NCBI GenBank assembly: GCA_030686995.1
Contig: CM060703.1
Span: forward strand, 119,766,861-119,830,860
DNA from: Artemisia argyi
Taxonomy: Eukaryota; Streptophyta; Magnoliopsida; Asterales; Asteraceae
Direction of reading: 5' to 3'
Length of the DNA: 64,000 bases
Part shown: positions 24,730-36,658 of the stretch, one piece after another
How positions within the stretch are numbered: the first letter of the stretch is position 1
How the letters are laid out: each line of letters opens with the position of its first letter
The notes under the pieces: model-generated
Told to the model about the DNA's origin: nothing
Database searches by the model: none
The model's input: the letters and a program-made list of their open reading frames with translations, nothing else
Made by a program: the position numbers and the translations under genes

Positions 24730-26035
24730 AGCTAAAACATGATTTGTGTGACTAAATGTTAACAAAGGCCACATAAAAACCCAATTCATGTGGCAAATGG
24801 ATGATCAATAGTCACACAAAATACACATTCCTTCACTTTAAATAGCATATGGTCACACTTATTAACACTTTTGGTCACTTGATGGTTAGTTGTATGTGAA
24901 TAAATACACTCCCAAAAACATGCTTTATGTGACTAAATGTTAGTAAAGGCCACACAAAAACCAAATTCATGTGGCAAGTGGATGATCAATAGTCACACAA
25001 AATACACATTCCTTCACTTTGAATAGCATATGGTCACACTTATTAACACTTTTGGTAGTTGTATGTGACTAAATACACTCCCAAAAACATTCTTCGTGTG
25101 ACTAAATGTTACCAAATACCACACAATAACAAAATTCATGTGGCCATTGGATGATCAATAGCCACACAAGATACACATTCCTTGTCTTTAAACATCATAT
25201 GGTCACACTTATTCACACTTTTGGTCACTCTATGCTAGGTTGTATGTGACTAACTACACCCCCAAAAACATGCTTTGTGTGAATAAATGTTAACAAAGGC
25301 CACACAATAACAAAATTCATGTGGTCATTGGATGATCAATCGCCACACAAGATACACAGTCCTTCACTTTAAACATCATATGGTCACACTTATTTACACT
25401 TTTGGTCACTTTATGTTTACTTGTATGTGACTAAATACACCCCCAAAAACATGCTTTGTGTGACTAAATGCTACCAAAGGCAACACAAAAACAAAATTCA
25501 TCTGGCCATTGGATGATCAATAACCACACAAGATACACATTCCTTCACTTTAAGCATCATATGGTTACACTTATTCACACCTTTGGTCACTTTATGTTTA
25601 CTTGTATGTGACTGAATACACCCCCAAAAGCATGCTTTGTGTGACTAAATGCTAGCAAAGGCCACACAAAAACAAAATTCATGTGGCCATTGGATGATCA
25701 ATAGTCACACAAAATACGCATTACTTCACTTTAAACATCATATGGTCACACTTATTCACACTTTCGGTCACTTTATGCTTAGTTGTATGTGACTAAATAC
25801 CCAAAACAAACATGCTTTGTTTGACTAAATATTACCAAACGCCACACAAACAAAAAATTCATGTGGTCATTGGATGAACAATAGTCACACAAAATACACA
25901 TTGTTTCACTTTAAACAACATATGGTCACACTTATTAACACTTTTGGTCACTTTATGCTTAATTGTATGTGACTAAATATTTAAAACAAACATGTTTTGT
26001 GTGACTAAATATTACAAAAGGCCACACAATATATC
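24730..26035 (+). repeat. Left ~180-bp tandem subterminal array (7 units)
   Basis: Seven units marked by TTGGATGATCAATAGTCACAC-type strings near 24805, 24980, 25150, 25330, 25508, 25690 and 25870. Each unit also has ATATGGTCACACTTATTCACAC and GTGTGACTAAATGTTA-type strings. The units diverge from one another by a few to about fifteen percent. The same unit occurs at the right end in the same orientation. Confidence 0.88.
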
Positions 26036-26059
26036 AATATATCAACCATGCTGAATGCG

Positions 26060-26300
26060 TATTTGGTACAGTTTTTATGTACCATGCGAAATTAACAAGG
26101 ACAGTTTTCTCTACCATGACAAACGCAGTTGGTACGGTTTCCATTTTTTGTGCCAAACGTATTTAGCACATTTTTATCTTTCTTGCCAAAAAACATTTGG
26201 CACATTTTTGCGTTCGTTTTAAAAATCATTTGGCATGGTTTGCATTATCATTGCTAACGTTTGTTAGCATCATTTTCCGTTACAAACAGGTTTAGTACAC
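26060..26300 (+). repeat. Degenerate short repeats inside the left array
   Basis: Irregular repeats of strings such as TTTGGCACATTTTT and TTTGGTACAGTTTT, unlike the 180-bp units. No gene is seen here. Confidence 0.45.
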
Positions 26301-26624
26301 CATCGTATCAACCAACCATCTCATATATGCACAAATTTAATTGAATCGAAGCCAAAAATAAATTAAACAAAAATTTTACTAATTATCCAAAAAGTCAAGT
26401 AGACATGGTCATTTGAATATCTCAAATAAAAGACATATGGCCTTTGATTAGCCAAAAAAAAAAAATACTATTTACAAATTGTAGCAGGGCTAAAAGATCA
26501 AACATCACGCTAACATAAAGCTAGACTTTCTGAATCCAAGGATTAGAAAAGCTCGACCTCAATAGTTTCTCTGGCGCTAAACTAAGAATGTGCATCGATG
26601 GTTGGATTAAAGATGTTCGTAATG

Positions 26625-27030
26625 TCACAAGGCTGAATCCTCTTCATCTATATATTTGTATTGTTTATGTACAGTTGTTAAATCCACCAAGTCATGCATT
26701 TCCAGTCTTCCATGTGGACAATTCAATGGTGATCTTAGACCCCTCAAATGTGCAACTATCTACAATCACAAAAATCATAGAAACAAATTTGCTAGAGTTG
26801 AGAAGCCTAAACGATTAAAATGTTAAATGCAGAAAGAAAACAATATAAATCTTAAGCCGAAAGAGTACCAAATTCTAGCTTAGAATAAGGAAGAGAAAGC
26901 TACCTTTTGCATCTCGTTTCTTCCAAGTAGATCTCCAATCATAACCAATGATCTGTAGGCACGTGATGCCAACATAGCACGTACTCTTGTAGGACATACT
27001 GAATCAGCAATGTATATCTTATAAATGCGA
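26625..27030 (-). pseudogene. PMS1: Captured 3' exons of a PMS1-type MutL homologue
   Basis: Two exon-like blocks on the minus strand. Block 1 (26904 to about 27030) reads DSVCPTRVRAMLASRAYRS then LVMIGDLLGRNEMQK and ends at a GT donor (GTAGCT). Block 2 (26625-26759) follows an AG acceptor and reads IVAHLRGLRSPLNCPHGRLE then MHDLVDL, with a stop at 26625-26627. This is the C-terminal end of eukaryotic PMS1/PMS2. There the CPHGR motif belongs to the metal-binding endonuclease region of the MutL-alpha mismatch-repair complex. Family members usually have PWNCPHGRP and MRHL; here W, P and R are changed. That suggests decay after capture. Nothing of the ATPase domain is present, so it is a fragment and not a working repair gene. 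Confidence 0.82.
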
Positions 27031-27167
27031 GTATATGCAATTATCCGAAAACATCATGAGCAATTCATGTTATATATCAAAATCCTTAGAACAACACATA
27101 AATCTAAAGTTTGAATTACTACGCGACAATTTTTTATTACAATTTGAGGTAAATCTCTGTTACATAC

Positions 27168-27571
27168 CTGCTTTTGATTTGTGGTTGCGAATTTGATGGC
27201 ACTTTTCCATATTGAACAAAGGCCATACCATCAGTTACAGGTACCTCAACTATAGTCGCCAATTTATTTCCTAATCCACTCACAAGGATTTGGTCCCCCG
27301 GCTTCACTCTAAGAGATGACCTATCTGCTTCTGTAACAGATGATTCTTCTGTGTAACTGTGAGCCTCAACAATTGATGCAATGGCAGACTCATATTCCTT
27401 AAGAAGTGCATTAAGCTGATCCATACTAGCTGTTGCAATTTTGGCTTCAAACTCTGCCACTGTTGCTTCTAACTGAGACTTCATAGTGATTACTACTTTT
27501 GGGGTTTTTTGAGTTTCGTTTGCCTTAAGAGCCGCTTCACATGTGGCATGATCATATGCCGCATCCCGAAT
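27168..27571 (-). pseudogene. Captured exon of a MutS2-like protein
   Basis: A 404-bp exon-like block, open throughout, bounded by an AG acceptor at its upstream end (TTTTGTGAAG) and a CAG/GTATGT donor at its downstream end. It reads CEAALKANETQKT, then DQLNALLKEYESAIASIVEAH, then KPGDQILVSGLGNKLATIVE and FVQYGK. This order of helical linker, SAIASIVEAH-like string and small beta domain (GDQ..V.GLG.KLATIVE) is what I recall from plant MutS2 (type 2 MutS) proteins, upstream of their Smr end. Bacterial MutS2 acts on recombination intermediates and collided ribosomes; plant roles are less clear. No MutS ATPase domain is visible nearby. It lies about 140 bp upstream of the PMS1-like fragment on the same strand. 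Confidence 0.72.
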
Positions 27572-27601
27572 CTTCACAAAAGATAAACATACAGTAGACA
27601 T

Positions 27602-29308
27602 ATATGTTAACGATTTAAATATACTAACACTTATAAAAATATTACATGTAGCAGTTCAAGGGGGTTGAGTAACGAATAAAATAATGTAACTTTTAGTACG
27701 AATCACACGAGTTTGGTTGACCAAAAAAACTTTTTGTTTAAAACAAAAGTCATATTTCTTACAATTATTTAGTATGTCAAAATATGATTACAAATTTATA
27801 GCATTCAATTATAAGCCTTTAATTACGATCCGACTGGCTGCAAACAATGAAGTGAAACATAACATAGTTATTGTGACTTATTGGTATTGTTATCTTTATA
27901 AATAGAATAACTAAAATTTACAATATATTTCAATCTATAACAAAAAAGCTATTGAACTTTCCAAATTTCATATCATACAATCCAAAGTCACAATATGAGA
28001 TGGCTACTGATTTTTATCGCATAATGAGTGGTGATAATGTATGCTTAAATGATGAAATTTGATAGGCTCACCATGAAATATGCTTTTATCTATTCTCATG
28101 ATGGTTACTTTCAAAGCATCTATGTGTGGAGAGAGCGACTAACTGACTAAGACATACTTATCATAAAATCACCTGAGTTGTCTATCCTCATCTTAGTGAA
28201 TTCCCTTATCATATTTTACCTTCAACTTTTTTACCAATCATTTCAGCTGTTGTATTTAGGAAAAAGAAACAAAAAACAATTTCATTATTGAGATTAAAGA
28301 TAAGCATTTGACACAATAAATATGTAGTACACCTTTGCCCCAAATGAATAACCTATTTAAACATAATTTTTGAGTGTAACCAACTGTAAATTATGGAAAA
28401 TTACTATGTGAAAATGAACCACACTTCTAAATGACAATTATATAAGTGCAAAAATGTTGCAGGATATTGAAGTTGAAGCAATCCATAAACCAATAATTAA
28501 AACTCGGCCATACTTGTTACCCTTAACAAACAACCAGATAATAAATCTACCTTAATTTATGCACAAACAAAATGCCCTGTTATGCCAGGTAAAAGCATTT
28601 GACCACTAAACATAATAAAAAATATAGCAGTGCCTTCTCCAATTAATTACTTATGCACCAACAAGAAACAATCATCTTAAAGAGCATTTGCATGTAGATC
28701 TGAATCTTTTTTACTTATGTAAAAACGAATTGATACAAGAAGCAACAAATAAAATAGTTAACCGGAAAGAAACTTATGTATATATTACTGTAACATCAAT
28801 GCTAATAAAAATTTCTAAAATAGTTTTGAATATGATGAAGAAACAACCAGTAGATAGAGAGTTAAATTGTGGTTTAAAACGAGAGAACCAGTGATGTGTG
28901 AGTCCGAGAAGCAGGTGGCAGAGATGGGAATGAATGAAGACTATTGATAGAATGAGATGTGAGATTTGAGGGTGTAGATCTGGTGGAGGCCAAAAGTAGC
29001 CATTTGAGAGGATGGAGGTTATTGAAATTTTTGGTGAAAACACTAAGAGGGAAATTGGCAATAAAGGTGCAAAATATTTTTAATTAAGTTTGATAAATAA
29101 ATGCTAATAAACTGAACAGGGAAATAAATATTAAAAATTATATATATTAAAGTTAATTTTTTTTATATATATTAAAGTTAGTGCATAAAAGATAAGTACA
29201 AACTTTGATAGTTCAAAATAACGTAATAAAAATATGTGGGTCAATCACTACTCACTATTTATATATTCATTCCAAACATATAATTATATGGTTAAAGTTA
29301 TATTAAAT
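27602..29308. other. CACTA interior without a recognised gene
   Basis: AT-rich sequence with only short readings. The minus-strand 95-codon reading at 28774-29061 has no recognisable motif. It could be promoter or intron DNA captured along with the MutS2/PMS1 fragments. Confidence 0.5.
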
Positions 29309-29801
29309 ACCAAACTTTTTTTACGTATCAAGAGATTCATTCTCACCATCTATCTAAAAAAAGTCAATGTTGAGATTAAAAGCATTTAAAAAATCCACCC
29401 ATTTTTAATAATGTAAATATCTCTTAAAACGTTAATCGTTAAACGAAAATAATTACACCATCGCGACGAGCATTTAATTATCATTCTATATACGGGCACT
29501 TTGATATACTTTCGATAAAAAAAAATAACGTTTTTTGTGATTTTTTCGGCCACGAAAAAAAATGTAAAAAAACAAATTGTCGAAAACATATCAAAGTGTC
29601 TATCTATAGAAAGATAATTAAATGTTCGTGGTAACAATATATTTTTTTTCGCTTAATGATTAACGGTTTGAAAGATATTAATATTTGAAAAAATAATGAT
29701 AAAAGTGAGTTTTTTAAAATTGTTGCGATTAATCTCATCCATTAGATCAAATAAAGATGGAGGGTTGAGATTAGTACCTTGGTATGTAAAATATGTTTGG
29801 T
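29309..29801. mobile_element. Fold-back MITE with long inverted arms
   Basis: Two imperfect inverted arms of roughly 240 bp, starting ACCAAAC at 29309 and ending GTTTGGT at 29801. Matching pairs include TGAGATTAA (about 29371) with TTAATCTCA (about 29740), and CATTTAATTATC with GATAATTAAATG near the centre. A transcript across it would fold into a long hairpin. I did not find a clear target-site duplication, so the superfamily is open. Confidence 0.72.
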
Positions 29802-30285
29802 CCTTAAATGATCTTAAATCGTTAAAGTTTTTATAAGTTGCTTTATATACATAACAGCATTCGGTGTGGTGCTAGCCGTGCCTCGTTGTGGCTCAACGCC
29901 AAACCACCTAACCTCACCGTGGCTCGCCATAGAGCAGCTACTTGTCTGCACGACCAAGCAAAATTTCATCCTTTTCAGAAGTGAATGTTTGATAACGTTT
30001 TAAAATTTTAATACCGTCCATTTCTTTTATAAGCATAAATTTTATTTTATTTTAATAAATGGATATTATTTTGTTCGGAGATGTGAAAAAAAGAATTAAA
30101 ATGTAAAAGACTTAACAAATAATATAAAAAAAAATTACAAAACTAAAATTTGAAAAATAACTAAAAAAAATAAAATAAACGTAAGTCACATACTTATCAC
30201 ATCCCAAAACACGCATTTTACAAATAAAAAATAAAATAAAATAGTGTGACTTCATCTTCAACCTGAAAACACACACGCATTAAAC
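29802..30285. other. CACTA interior, nothing recognised
   Basis: AT-rich spacer. A small GC-richer patch near 29870-29960 has no ORF or motif that I can name. Confidence 0.5.
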
Positions 30286-30636
30286 AAGGTTGTAAAATTT
30301 GCTAGGCGCTAGTGAGGTAGTCGGGTAGGGCCTAGCGATTAATCCGTTATGCGGATATTAATCGGACTGGATTTTTTATGTATAAAATTGTAATTCTAGA
30401 TATTATATTATATTATATGTATGAGATAAAATAGTGAATCAAAGTTCAAATATTACAAGTGTTGAAATACAAACATAATACATAATTATTCAAACTTCAA
30501 AGTCAAATATAGATATTACTCGGGTTATTGACCATTTTTAAGTGATTTTTGACCAATTTTGTCCAATTTTGACCAATTTTTAAGCGATCTTTGACCATTA
30601 AGCGATCTTTTGACCAATTTTAAGCGATTTTTACAA
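30286..30636. mobile_element. Possible small MITE
   Basis: Begins AAGGTTGTAAAATTTGCTAGGCG and ends AAGCGATTTTTACAAC, giving short inverted ends (GTTGTAAAA). It has internal repeats of GACCAATTTT and AAGCGAT. Small elements with GCTAGGCGCTAG strings are common in plant introns. No target-site duplication is certain. Confidence 0.4.
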
Positions 30637-31572
30637 CAGATAAAGAGGGGGAGAGAGAGAGAGAGAGAGGAGAGGAGAGTGATTATCGGTTGTGTACTCG
30701 ATCACTTCCCTACTCCAACCAATATTTTCGGCTTTTGATGGGTTATTTTTAGATTCTTTAATGTTATTTTGCGCGCTAATATAATTAGAACGATGTTTAA
30801 GTGCGTAAAATAGAAAAGCACATATTGTACATTCTTTTATTAAAACTACATATATCATGAATCATTCCTCCGTACAATGGTTTACTTATTCTGTTTAGTA
30901 CTCCGTAATAGATTCGTTGAAATGTTAAATATAAAACACCAATCAGTTATTAAAATTGTTGTATATTGATAAAACATTTATATCTCTAGATACGACTTGG
31001 CCAATGGTGTTGTACACATTTACACGCGAGACACAAAGTGGTCACCACACCGTGTTACCTAGTCATGTCCAACAACTCATCCTCTTCATCTGTGATGCTT
31101 TATCAATGAACTTAACACAAACAACACACAATCCGCTGTTAATCGTAATTTTCTTTATTTTTGTACCTTTAGATATGCAAATCTTACCACTTCGCACACT
31201 TTCGTCGTTACATTTAACTCGAAAAACTGACACAATTCCAAATCTCCAAAGAACATGATCTCTAAATTAGGTAAGGATCCTAATCAGTTTTCGTTATTAG
31301 CGGAGGGAGTAACATGTTTTTTTAATACTTTAAATACAAATTATCAATCATTTCAGATATTTACTAAAATTGCTAACGATTGATAAATCCGTTACAACAT
31401 TTGACACGACTCACTTTCAATCACGTATTACATGCCAACCACAATGTAGTCAGTACACCATATTTCATAGTCACGTCCAAACAATTCCGCATATCTCTGA
31501 CGCTCTCTTCTACACATGCACTCCACGAATACTCGTAAAATTTTAATTTCATTACACATTTTGCTATGCAAA
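30637..31572. other. CACTA interior without a recognised gene
   Basis: Includes a GA microsatellite at 30650-30672. The short readings (30631-30858, 30956-31258) have no motif. Confidence 0.5.
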
Positions 31573-31890
31573 TCGGCCCGTTTGGTTGGGGTGTATGGGA
31601 ATGAGACTATGACTTTAAAAGTCATTAAAGGTGTTTATTTTGTGGGCGCAGTAATGAAATTGGTATATGATAGTCATAGATTCATTACCCACCAATTTGA
31701 TATCTATGAAATCTATTCCGTGGGTCCCTCTCTTTTTCACTACAAAATTCAAATATATCTATATACTTTTTCATACTATATTTTGTCATTCAAATATAAA
31801 CAATTGTATTCATACACTTTTCATATCAATTGTCATTTTACCCCATACTAAATCCGATACTCATTGTGATTCCTAGCAACAAACCAAATG
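31573..31890. mobile_element. Possible MITE with GTTTGGTT ends
   Basis: The left end GCCCGTTTGGTTGGGG and the right end CAACAAACCAAATGC are imperfect inverted repeats. Sequences beginning CCCGTTTGGTTG...GGGAATGAGA are frequent in plant non-coding DNA. The two short plus-strand readings inside are not gene-like. Confidence 0.45.
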
Positions 31891-32240
31891 CATCACTCGA
31901 AAACGATTCAATTGAAAACTTCCAAAACACACAATCCCCAAAGTAGGCAAACAATTCTACTTAATTTCCATCCTACTCGATATTTCAAAACTTCTCAAAA
32001 CAAAATAAAACTGTTACACTCGCTATCCACTTTCCACAATTCCATCCTCTCACAAAAATCTCAGTGAAAATCCCAAAAAGTTCCCTCCCATTTTGAAAAA
32101 AATCAAACAAATGCCATGCTACCCATAGTAAGCTTGGGTAATCGACATGGACGATCGATTCCAAGTTGGTCACCTTACTGTGGCTACTTGGTTTTCAAAG
32201 GAAAAAAACTCAACTTGGTCACCTACATGATCGAGTGTTG

Positions 32241-32282
<42 letters not shown>

Positions 32283-32414
32283 CATGTGAGTGGTTTTTGT
32301 GTGTAGTATGGGGTATGTTTTTTATAATGTAGGTCACCCTTACTGGGGCACTCAATTGCATGTAGATCGCTGAAGAGAGAAAGATGACGTGAAAAAAAAT
32401 GAGAGGATTGGGAG
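31891..32414. other. Spacer with a 41-bp poly-T run
   Basis: Contains a T homopolymer at 32242-32282 and no recognisable gene. The Lys-rich reading on the minus strand is due to the homopolymer. Confidence 0.6.
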
Positions 32415-33267
32415 TAGGGGTGTCAATCGGGTTATCAAGTCGGGTTTGGGGCTTATCGGGTCTGGTCTATTGGGTTTTTAGAAAATAAAAACTAACCCGC
32501 AACCCGATCCTATAAAGAAACGGATCAATCGGGTTGCCGGTTATCGAGTCGGGTCTATCGGGTTATCGGGTTACTTGTTAATTCAAAACTTAGCCACTTT
32601 AGTAGTCGTCTCCTAACTGTAAGTAAACCATTTCACTTGATTCTTTTATAAAGATACCACACTACATGACTAATGTGAACTACAAAAACACCAACCCGTT
32701 TACTTTTAGCCATTTGCTTAATTTTATATTCCGGCAAAATCTAAATAACTCAGTAACAATTTCACATCTATTTGTAATTTTTTAAACAACTCATTTAGGG
32801 TGACCAAACATTAATATACACTATTATTAATAGCACATGAGCAAGTAGGAGTGTTTCCTTCACTGTATTTGAGCAAAGTTTATATCTTCAGTGTCTTGCC
32901 TTTTGGCAATCTGCGATACTATTTGCCATGTTTTTTGTGGCAAGATTCTAAAATTAAGAAAAACAACTCATGTAGATACAACAAGAGTAAACTCGAAAAA
33001 ACACAAGTACGCGCCTTCTAGTCTAGATATTAACAAAAAAAAGGGCACTAATATCAAATTTTATAGATTTGTTAATGGGACATTATGTATGTTATCGGGT
33101 TGACCCGATAACCCGATAAAAAACTAGTTGAGACCCTAACCCGACCTTATTAGGTTATCGGGTTGACCCGATATACCCGATAAGCTTAGCAGGACCCAAA
33201 TCAACCCGACCCTATAAGACCTTATCGAGTTCGGGTCGGGTCGGGTCAACCCATTTGACACCCCGTA
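32415..33267. mobile_element. hAT-like non-autonomous element
   Basis: Starts TAGGGGTGTCAATCGGGTT and ends AACCCATTTGACACCCCGTA, imperfect inverted ends of a type common in hAT-derived plant elements. Both ends are rich in repeated TCGGGTTATCGGGTTGACCCGATA-like sequence. No transposase is visible and I could not find a convincing 8-bp duplication. Confidence 0.6.
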
Positions 33268-33283
33268 CCTTATTTGCGGATAG

Positions 33284-36200
33284 TGATAGAGTCTTTTCGT
33301 AGTATATAATTATTCCGAAGAAATACTTGTGAAAGTATTTCCCGGGTCGTTTTCCCAGCGAAGGTAGAATGGAGTCGTGAATAATCGAATCGTGAAATCG
33401 AGTCGTGAAAAGTGGTAAAGTGAAAAATATGATTTTGTAATTCAAGTTATGATAAGAAATGATAAAATATGAAGAATTGACAAGCTAGGTATGTACGAAT
33501 GTTAAAAAATGTGAAAACGGGAATTCAAACGTGAAAATTAACGTAACGTACGAAATAAAACGCGACTTATACACAAGAAATGATTCCACAAATGTGAAAC
33601 AAGTTTCTAAAAATCTTAAACTACTAAAAAGAATTTTGAGAAAAAGAAAAATATTTTTTAGACTTTTTATTTATTTTCTAGAATTAATTTTCTATTTATT
33701 GAATTAAAAGGTAATTAAAAATAAAAGAAAATGTGAAAAATAATGGGAAAATGATGAAAACTATTCTGAAAAATCAAGAATATTATAAAAGAATTTTCAA
33801 AACTATTTTTGTATTTTTCAAAGCTTTTTCTAATTTTTTTATTTGATTTTTATTATTTAAAATGATTTTAAAATGATTATAAACTAAAAGAAATTAAGAA
33901 AAATAGTCAATGAACTCAGAAAATTATGAAAATTTTACAGTAATTCTAAAATGATATAGACAGCCTGCAGAAAAAATTTGGAAAAGAAAAATTAAGCAGA
34001 AGAGCATATAAGCACCAAAACAGATTATAGCAAGTGCTTATTTATAAGCACTTGCCAAGAAAACTTTACCAAACTATAAACACAGTTACAATATGATAGA
34101 ATAAGCACCAATAAGCTCAGATATGAACAGTGGAAGCTCAGAAACAAGAGAAGCAAGCAATAAGCATTCTAGTGATAAGCTAATGAATAAGCATAATGAA
34201 AAACAGAATAAGCTAGCAACTAAAAATAACTCAGAGCACTAAACAAACTGCTAAAAAAACTCAGAAAAGCCAATATATCTCAATCACAAGCTTATACGAA
34301 CAAATGCAGCCCTAATTACCAAAACAGAAAAACAGGCCTAAAGCCACTGATTTCAGGCCAAATAAGCACTGCCTAATAAGTGGAAAATGAAAACTGATGG
34401 TGGCTAATGATCAACTACCTAACTGAGAGTCTAAAAAGTGCAAAAGCCCTATCACGACTGACCAATTACTTACCTAAATAGATCCTATATCAGCAGCTCA
34501 TGAACCGATTAAAACTAAGTAGATTGACTATTAAGTACCACCTCAACTTTGACTTAATCCATATTAACTCTACTGAATCTGCTTCAACTAGTTGTATTAA
34601 GCTAAATTTACGCTAAATTAAGCTAACTAGATCAATTATGCATATGCTACTACGAGTATTCTATTTGATACTAACTATACTAACTGTTAAGCTAATATTG
34701 AAATCTAATTTGACTTTTACTAATATAACCTACTGATTTTTATGCAAAAAATCTCTATTACAATAGTAAAACAGCCTAGGTATATCAATCAAACAACTAT
34801 TCAACTACTTCAATCCTCAGAAAGCCACAGATCCAAACACCCTCTTATCTATCAATATAACTATGAAATCATGAATTATGCAACTAATTACCAAACTACT
34901 GATTAAACTAACTAAATTAATACTACTAGAAACAGAATAAGCAATTAAATCAAATAGAAAACACCAAAAACACAGAATCATGAGACAAGTTAAAATCACA
35001 GATCTAGGTATAGTAAAACAAACAGTTACACCAAGGAATCATGAAACAAGCTAACAGCTAACTTAAGAGTGAACAATCTAATAACTACAACAATAATAAA
35101 GTTACAATCAATAATAAGATGCAACAGAAAACAAGGGAAACACAGATCTCAGAATCAATCTACTATATAAGCAAAGTTGAAAATGAAACTTAATATGAGT
35201 TAACCCTCAGCATGAACAGAGGGCTTCACTAAGCTAGCCTATCTTTGGATAGGCAAAGAGCTTCCAAATCACTCCTTTGACTATCAAAATCACCCAAGTT
35301 TCACCAAAAAAATCTATGCAGTTTACTTTCATTGACTTGCTATAAGTACTTGTGATATTAAAATGAAAACAGTTTCACATGAAGTGACAAAATTTGAATG
35401 AATTGTAAAAAAAACTAATGAGCTTGTTCTAAAGCTTATAAAGACAGATTGAAAACTTATTTCTATTTATTTCTGCAAATGATTTAACATGAATTATGAT
35501 GAGATACTAATTAAGCTAAGTAAGAAACTAAGATGTAAAAGAGGAACTGATTGAATTAAATTGACAAAACAGTTAAGAAATGAACAATAAGCAATAAGAA
35601 CAATTAAGCTAAATGATTCAAAGATAAAACTAATTGCATTAAAAGTAAAAAGTTACACTAAGTTTTAAGCTATTACAACCAAATGAAATTTTGGCAGAGC
35701 TTGGCTACTCCAAGACTCCACACTCTAATCAGCTATCTATCACTCTTTTTATAGTGGAAGTGAGGGGAGAGTATACGGATTACCATGTTGTCAATCCGTG
35801 TGAGGTTGTGCTTCTTCACACCTATTCTGAGCCGTTTGATCAACTTCAATCATTATCCACACAATGTACACCCTTGGATCTTCATTTGTGACGTTTCCCA
35901 ACCAATAAGTGCTTGCCACGTATCCCAAATGTGTGCTTGTTTGAGTCTGACACAAGCTGACATCCCCCTGAGCTTCTAGAATACCTCTGAATTGACCCAA
36001 TTACCCTTAATTGTGGTTAATTTTGGAGAGGGATAATTAGGGTTCATGTTTACTGTTCATTGAATAGTAAAATCTGGGAATGGGTTAATATTTGGGGGGC
36101 GGGTGAGTGTACGGGTAATTTAATATTATTGGGGTTTGACTTTGGGTGTTGTGTGGTTTGACCGAATTAGGACTGGGCCGGGTCAAGGTTTGGTGGATTG

Positions 36201-36645
36201 GGCTTTGGACTAAGGTGGTGGCTGGGTATTTTAATTGGATTAGATGGATTTTATTGGATCACGCCTAATTTCAGTTTTGGTAATATTAAAGAAGCAAGGA
36301 CCAAAAGTGTACTTTCTGAAAATTAGAGGGCCACTTCTGCCAATTATGAAACATTAATCCAAGGGCTAATCTTGCCAAATAGTTATTCTTCAAGGTAGAT
36401 TCTGACAGTCTGAGCATAAAAGTGATCCGAACTTGAAAACTCTTTCCCGGCTTCGACTCTTGAACCTTTTCATACTCTCGTGCCCGATTTCGTTGTTTTC
36501 CCGTGATTTATCGTCTTTTTTATGATAAATCCGTTCCTGCACATTCACAATATAAAAAAACACATTTTCTTGGCATTTGTTAGCTCAAATAGTCGTATTG
36601 GGTGGGTTTTTAGCCATAAAACAGTGAGTGAATAAGCACTCACCA
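33284..36645 (-). repeat. 3' LTR (3362 bp)
   Basis: TGATAGAG...ACTCACCA on the plus strand. On the coding strand it starts TGGTGAGTG, 6 nt, CACTCACTG, a hairpin like that of the 12250 element. A TATAAAAAGAGTGATAG box occurs on the minus strand near 35745-35762. Confidence 0.92.
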
Positions 36646-36658
36646 AAATCCCCCCGAC
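36646..36658 (-). promoter_or_regulatory. Polypurine tract
   Basis: GTCGGGGGGATTT on the minus strand, directly before the 3' LTR. Confidence 0.8.

Noticed and set aside
24730..26035. Regular repeats that might be taken for a CRISPR array or satellite
   Set aside because: The ~180-bp units have no repeat/spacer structure, this is a plant-type sequence, and the unit recurs at the other end of a CACTA element.
26588..26818. A 76-codon plus-strand protein
   Set aside because: It overlaps the PMS1-like last exon, which is on the minus strand and has recognisable motifs.
26625..27571. A working DNA-repair gene
   Set aside because: Only short C-terminal or linker exons are present. The ATPase domains of MutL and MutS families are absent, and constrained residues are changed.
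34817..34999. Identical 60-codon hydrophobic ORFs at 34.8 and 42.2 kb
   Set aside because: They are the same position in two nearly identical LTRs, with no motif. The identity reflects the LTR pair and not selection.
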